A model generated the notes under the pieces. That model ran no database searches, was not told where the DNA came from, and was given only the letters and a program-made list of their open reading frames with translations. From Bacillota bacterium (GTDB taxonomy: Bacteria > Bacillota > Clostridia > Christensenellales > UMGS416): a stretch of DNA of 7,025 nucleotides. Shown here piece after piece: positions 6,138-7,025 of the stretch. Every line of letters begins with the position of its first letter. The first letter of the stretch is position 1. The position numbers and the translations under genes are program-made. The DNA lies in assembly GCA_023428265.1 (NCBI GenBank), contig JAEYYW010000181.1, positions 1-7,025 on the forward strand. The letters run 5' to 3'.

Positions 6138-6881
6138 TTAGTGCGGCCTTGGCAGCGACAGCTGCCCTTCCAGGCTTTCCAGGAAGGCGCGGGTTGCGGA
6201 GATCCTCTCTTTGGCGATGCGGCGCGACTCATCAAAATAGAAGAAATCGGCCCGATATGCCTGCGGCTTGCGCTCCAGCAGCAGCGGCGCGAAGTCCCGG
6301 ATCGTCACCGACCCTGTGGTGAAGCGGCTGCTGTGCTCCAGGCCACCCAGGAAATCCACCGAGGTGTGGCAGAGCACGAAGTTCAGCATGTCGGCCGCGC
6401 CCAGCCGGGCAAGGCGGTCGGCATCCCACAGTATGCGGGCTTCGTGATATTTTTCCGGGATGTCCATATCGGAATGGTTGTGCCACCGGATTGCCACAAA
6501 CACATCCTGTATTTTGCTATCGGGGAAGCGGATAAACTTCAGATAATCCCTTGCCCACTGCGCGCCAAGCTCGGCGTGCTGCTCGCCGCCGAACTGCGGC
6601 TGGAAGCGGTCATGGGCCCAAACAGCCGCCAGCAGCACATCCAGATCACCGCGCTCCACGGAATGGATGTGCAGCGCGTCGCGCTCCACCAGCTTGATGT
6701 GCTCCAGCCTGTAGTTGTAGTAAGCGGGCAGGTCTTCCCGGAATGGAGGCCAGAACTCCGCCGCGTGGTCTCCGGTGACGCCGGAAATGTGGTTCCGAAG
6801 GGTGTTCAGCCACGGCCGCTCGGCATGCCGGGGCCTTTCACGCTCTCGGGGCTGCATCAGTCTGTCTGGCAGGTTGGCCAT
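6138..6881 (-). CDS. HD-domain phosphohydrolase, substrate unknown
   Basis: This is a 247-residue protein with the HD metal-dependent phosphohydrolase motif. The metal ligands can be read as His61 (YRLEHIKLVERDA), His90-Asp91 (LAAVWAHDRF) and Asp153 (ILWDADRLARLGAAD). Supporting histidines are His101 (EQHAELGAQWARDYL) and His134/His136 (IRWHNH). The EQHAELGA and DADRL..LGA elements resemble the YpgQ/YedJ group, some of which cleave nucleotide triphosphates; that activity is only an inference here. About 50 residues precede the domain, including an Arg/Pro-rich start (PRERERPRHAERP), and about 85 follow it. There is no signal peptide or membrane segment. The ATG at 6881 (minus strand) follows GGAGGG (6892-6897) with a 10-base gap. 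The opposite strand has a 259-residue open frame, but it lacks family motifs and is a shadow. The gene is convergent with the alpha-xylosidase gene and has its own promoter, so it is probably not functionally tied to it. Confidence 0.85.
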   Translation of the reverse strand: MANLPDRLMQPRERERPRHAERPWLNTLRNHISGVTGDHAAEFWPPFREDLPAYYNYRLEHIKLVERDALHIHSVERGDLDVLLAAVWAHDRFQPQFGGEQHAELGAQWARDYLKFIRFPDSKIQDVFVAIRWHNHSDMDIPEKYHEARILWDADRLARLGAADMLNFVLCHTSVDFLGGLEHSSRFTTGSVTIRDFAPLLLERKPQAYRADFFYFDESRRIAKERISATRAFLESLEGQLSLPRPH

Positions 6882-6891
6882 ATCGATTGAA

Positions 6892-6904
6892 CCCTCCGGG
6901 AGGG
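6892..6904 (-). promoter_or_regulatory. Ribosome binding site inside a small palindrome, HD gene
   Basis: In the minus-strand mRNA this reads CCCTCCCGGAGGG, with GGAGGG as the Shine-Dalgarno sequence. It can fold as a 5-base GC-rich stem (CCCTC with GAGGG) around a 3-base loop, which would partly hide the ribosome binding site. The start codon follows 10 bases later. The fold is seen in sequence only, and its effect is inferred. Confidence 0.5.
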
Positions 6905-6911
6905 ATGAATA

Positions 6912-6924
6912 AACAATAATTGTT
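6912..6924. repeat. 13-base palindrome in the HD gene leader
   Basis: AACAAT-A-ATTGTT is a perfect 6-base inverted repeat about a central A. It lies between the predicted transcription start (near 6936) and the ribosome binding site of the HD-domain gene. It could be an operator placed to block transcription. The surrounding DNA is AT-rich, which raises the odds of a chance palindrome. Confidence 0.4.
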
Positions 6925-6942
6925 ATTTAAACCATATATCGT

Positions 6943-6971
6943 AGTATATCAGACATTTCTTAACATGAAAA
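6943..6971 (-). promoter_or_regulatory. Promoter of the HD-domain gene
   Basis: On the minus strand the -35 is TTTTCA (6966-6971, 4 of 6 matches). A 17-base spacer follows, then TATACT (6943-6948, 5 of 6), with a TGA directly before it that forms an extended -10. Transcription would start near 6936, giving a leader of about 55 bases. The -35 lies inside the first of three direct repeats. Confidence 0.6.
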
Positions 6972-7016
6972 TACAGAATATTGTAAAAAACATGCAAATG
7001 GATGGAACATGACAAT
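6962..7016. repeat. Three direct repeats AACATGNNAAT upstream of the HD gene
   Basis: The copies are AACATGAAAAT (6962-6972), AACATGCAAAT (6989-6999) and AACATGACAAT (7006-7016), with start-to-start spacings of 27 and 17 bases. The first covers the -35 of the HD gene promoter, and the others lie near -58 and -75. The third also forms a short inverted repeat, AACAT with ATGTT (7006-7010, 7015-7019). They may be binding sites for a regulator of the HD gene or of a divergent gene beyond the window edge. The stretch 6905-7025 has no gene that I can support. Confidence 0.45.
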
Positions 7017-7025
7017 GTTGTGCTT

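Noticed and set aside
6111..6890. Plus-strand open frame (259 codons) opposite the HD-domain gene
   Set aside because: The minus strand carries the HD motifs, a ribosome binding site and a promoter. The plus-strand frame starts within the terminator tail and shows no recognisable motif.
6960..6987. Possible Pho boxes (TTAACA on plus, TTTACA on minus) near the HD gene
   Set aside because: The hexamers occur singly and in opposite directions, without the regular 11-base spacing of direct repeats that a PhoP site needs.

Overview
The window reads as a chromosomal stretch from a GC-rich bacterium with strong Shine-Dalgarno sites. The gene order pstC-pstA-pstB-phoU-response regulator resembles the phosphate operons of Clostridia and other Firmicutes, so a high-GC member of that group is my best guess. 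Nothing in the sequence fixes the species, and the alpha-xylosidase is very close in plan to the E. coli enzyme YicI.

Positions 1-3652 (+ strand) hold the distal part of a high-affinity phosphate transport and control operon. It contains the 3' end of pstC, then pstA, pstB, phoU and a PhoB/PhoP-type response regulator. The genes are tightly packed: pstC and pstA overlap by 4 bases (ATGA), and the later gaps are 4, 15 and 17 bases. PstC and PstA form the membrane channel, PstB is the ATPase, and PhoU is the negative regulator linking transporter state to signalling. The response regulator is the expected transcriptional output. The partner histidine kinase (PhoR) is not next in line and is not elsewhere in the window. 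PstS lies outside the window if it is present.

Positions 3653-3750 are a short AT-richer regulatory gap. It holds a consensus -10 hexamer and an exact 11-base inverted repeat whose arms lie on either side of that promoter, which looks like a pair of operators. There is no intrinsic terminator after the response regulator, so some read-through from the pst operon is possible.

Positions 3751-6069 (+) encode a complete 772-residue GH31 alpha-xylosidase (YicI type). The catalytic and substrate-selecting residues known from E. coli YicI are all in place. It is followed by a clear intrinsic terminator (6086-6118) in the gap before a convergent gene.

Positions 6138-6881 (- strand) encode a 247-residue HD-domain metal-dependent phosphohydrolase of unknown substrate, related in motif layout to the YpgQ/YedJ group. 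Its upstream region (6882-7025) is strongly AT-rich. It holds a good extended -10 promoter, a 13-base palindrome in the predicted leader, a small hairpin that includes the ribosome binding site, and three copies of an 11-base direct repeat at and upstream of the -35.

I see no mobile element, CRISPR array, tRNA or rRNA. The coding genes belong to known families. The less ordinary material is in the two intergenic regulatory regions and in the missing kinase.
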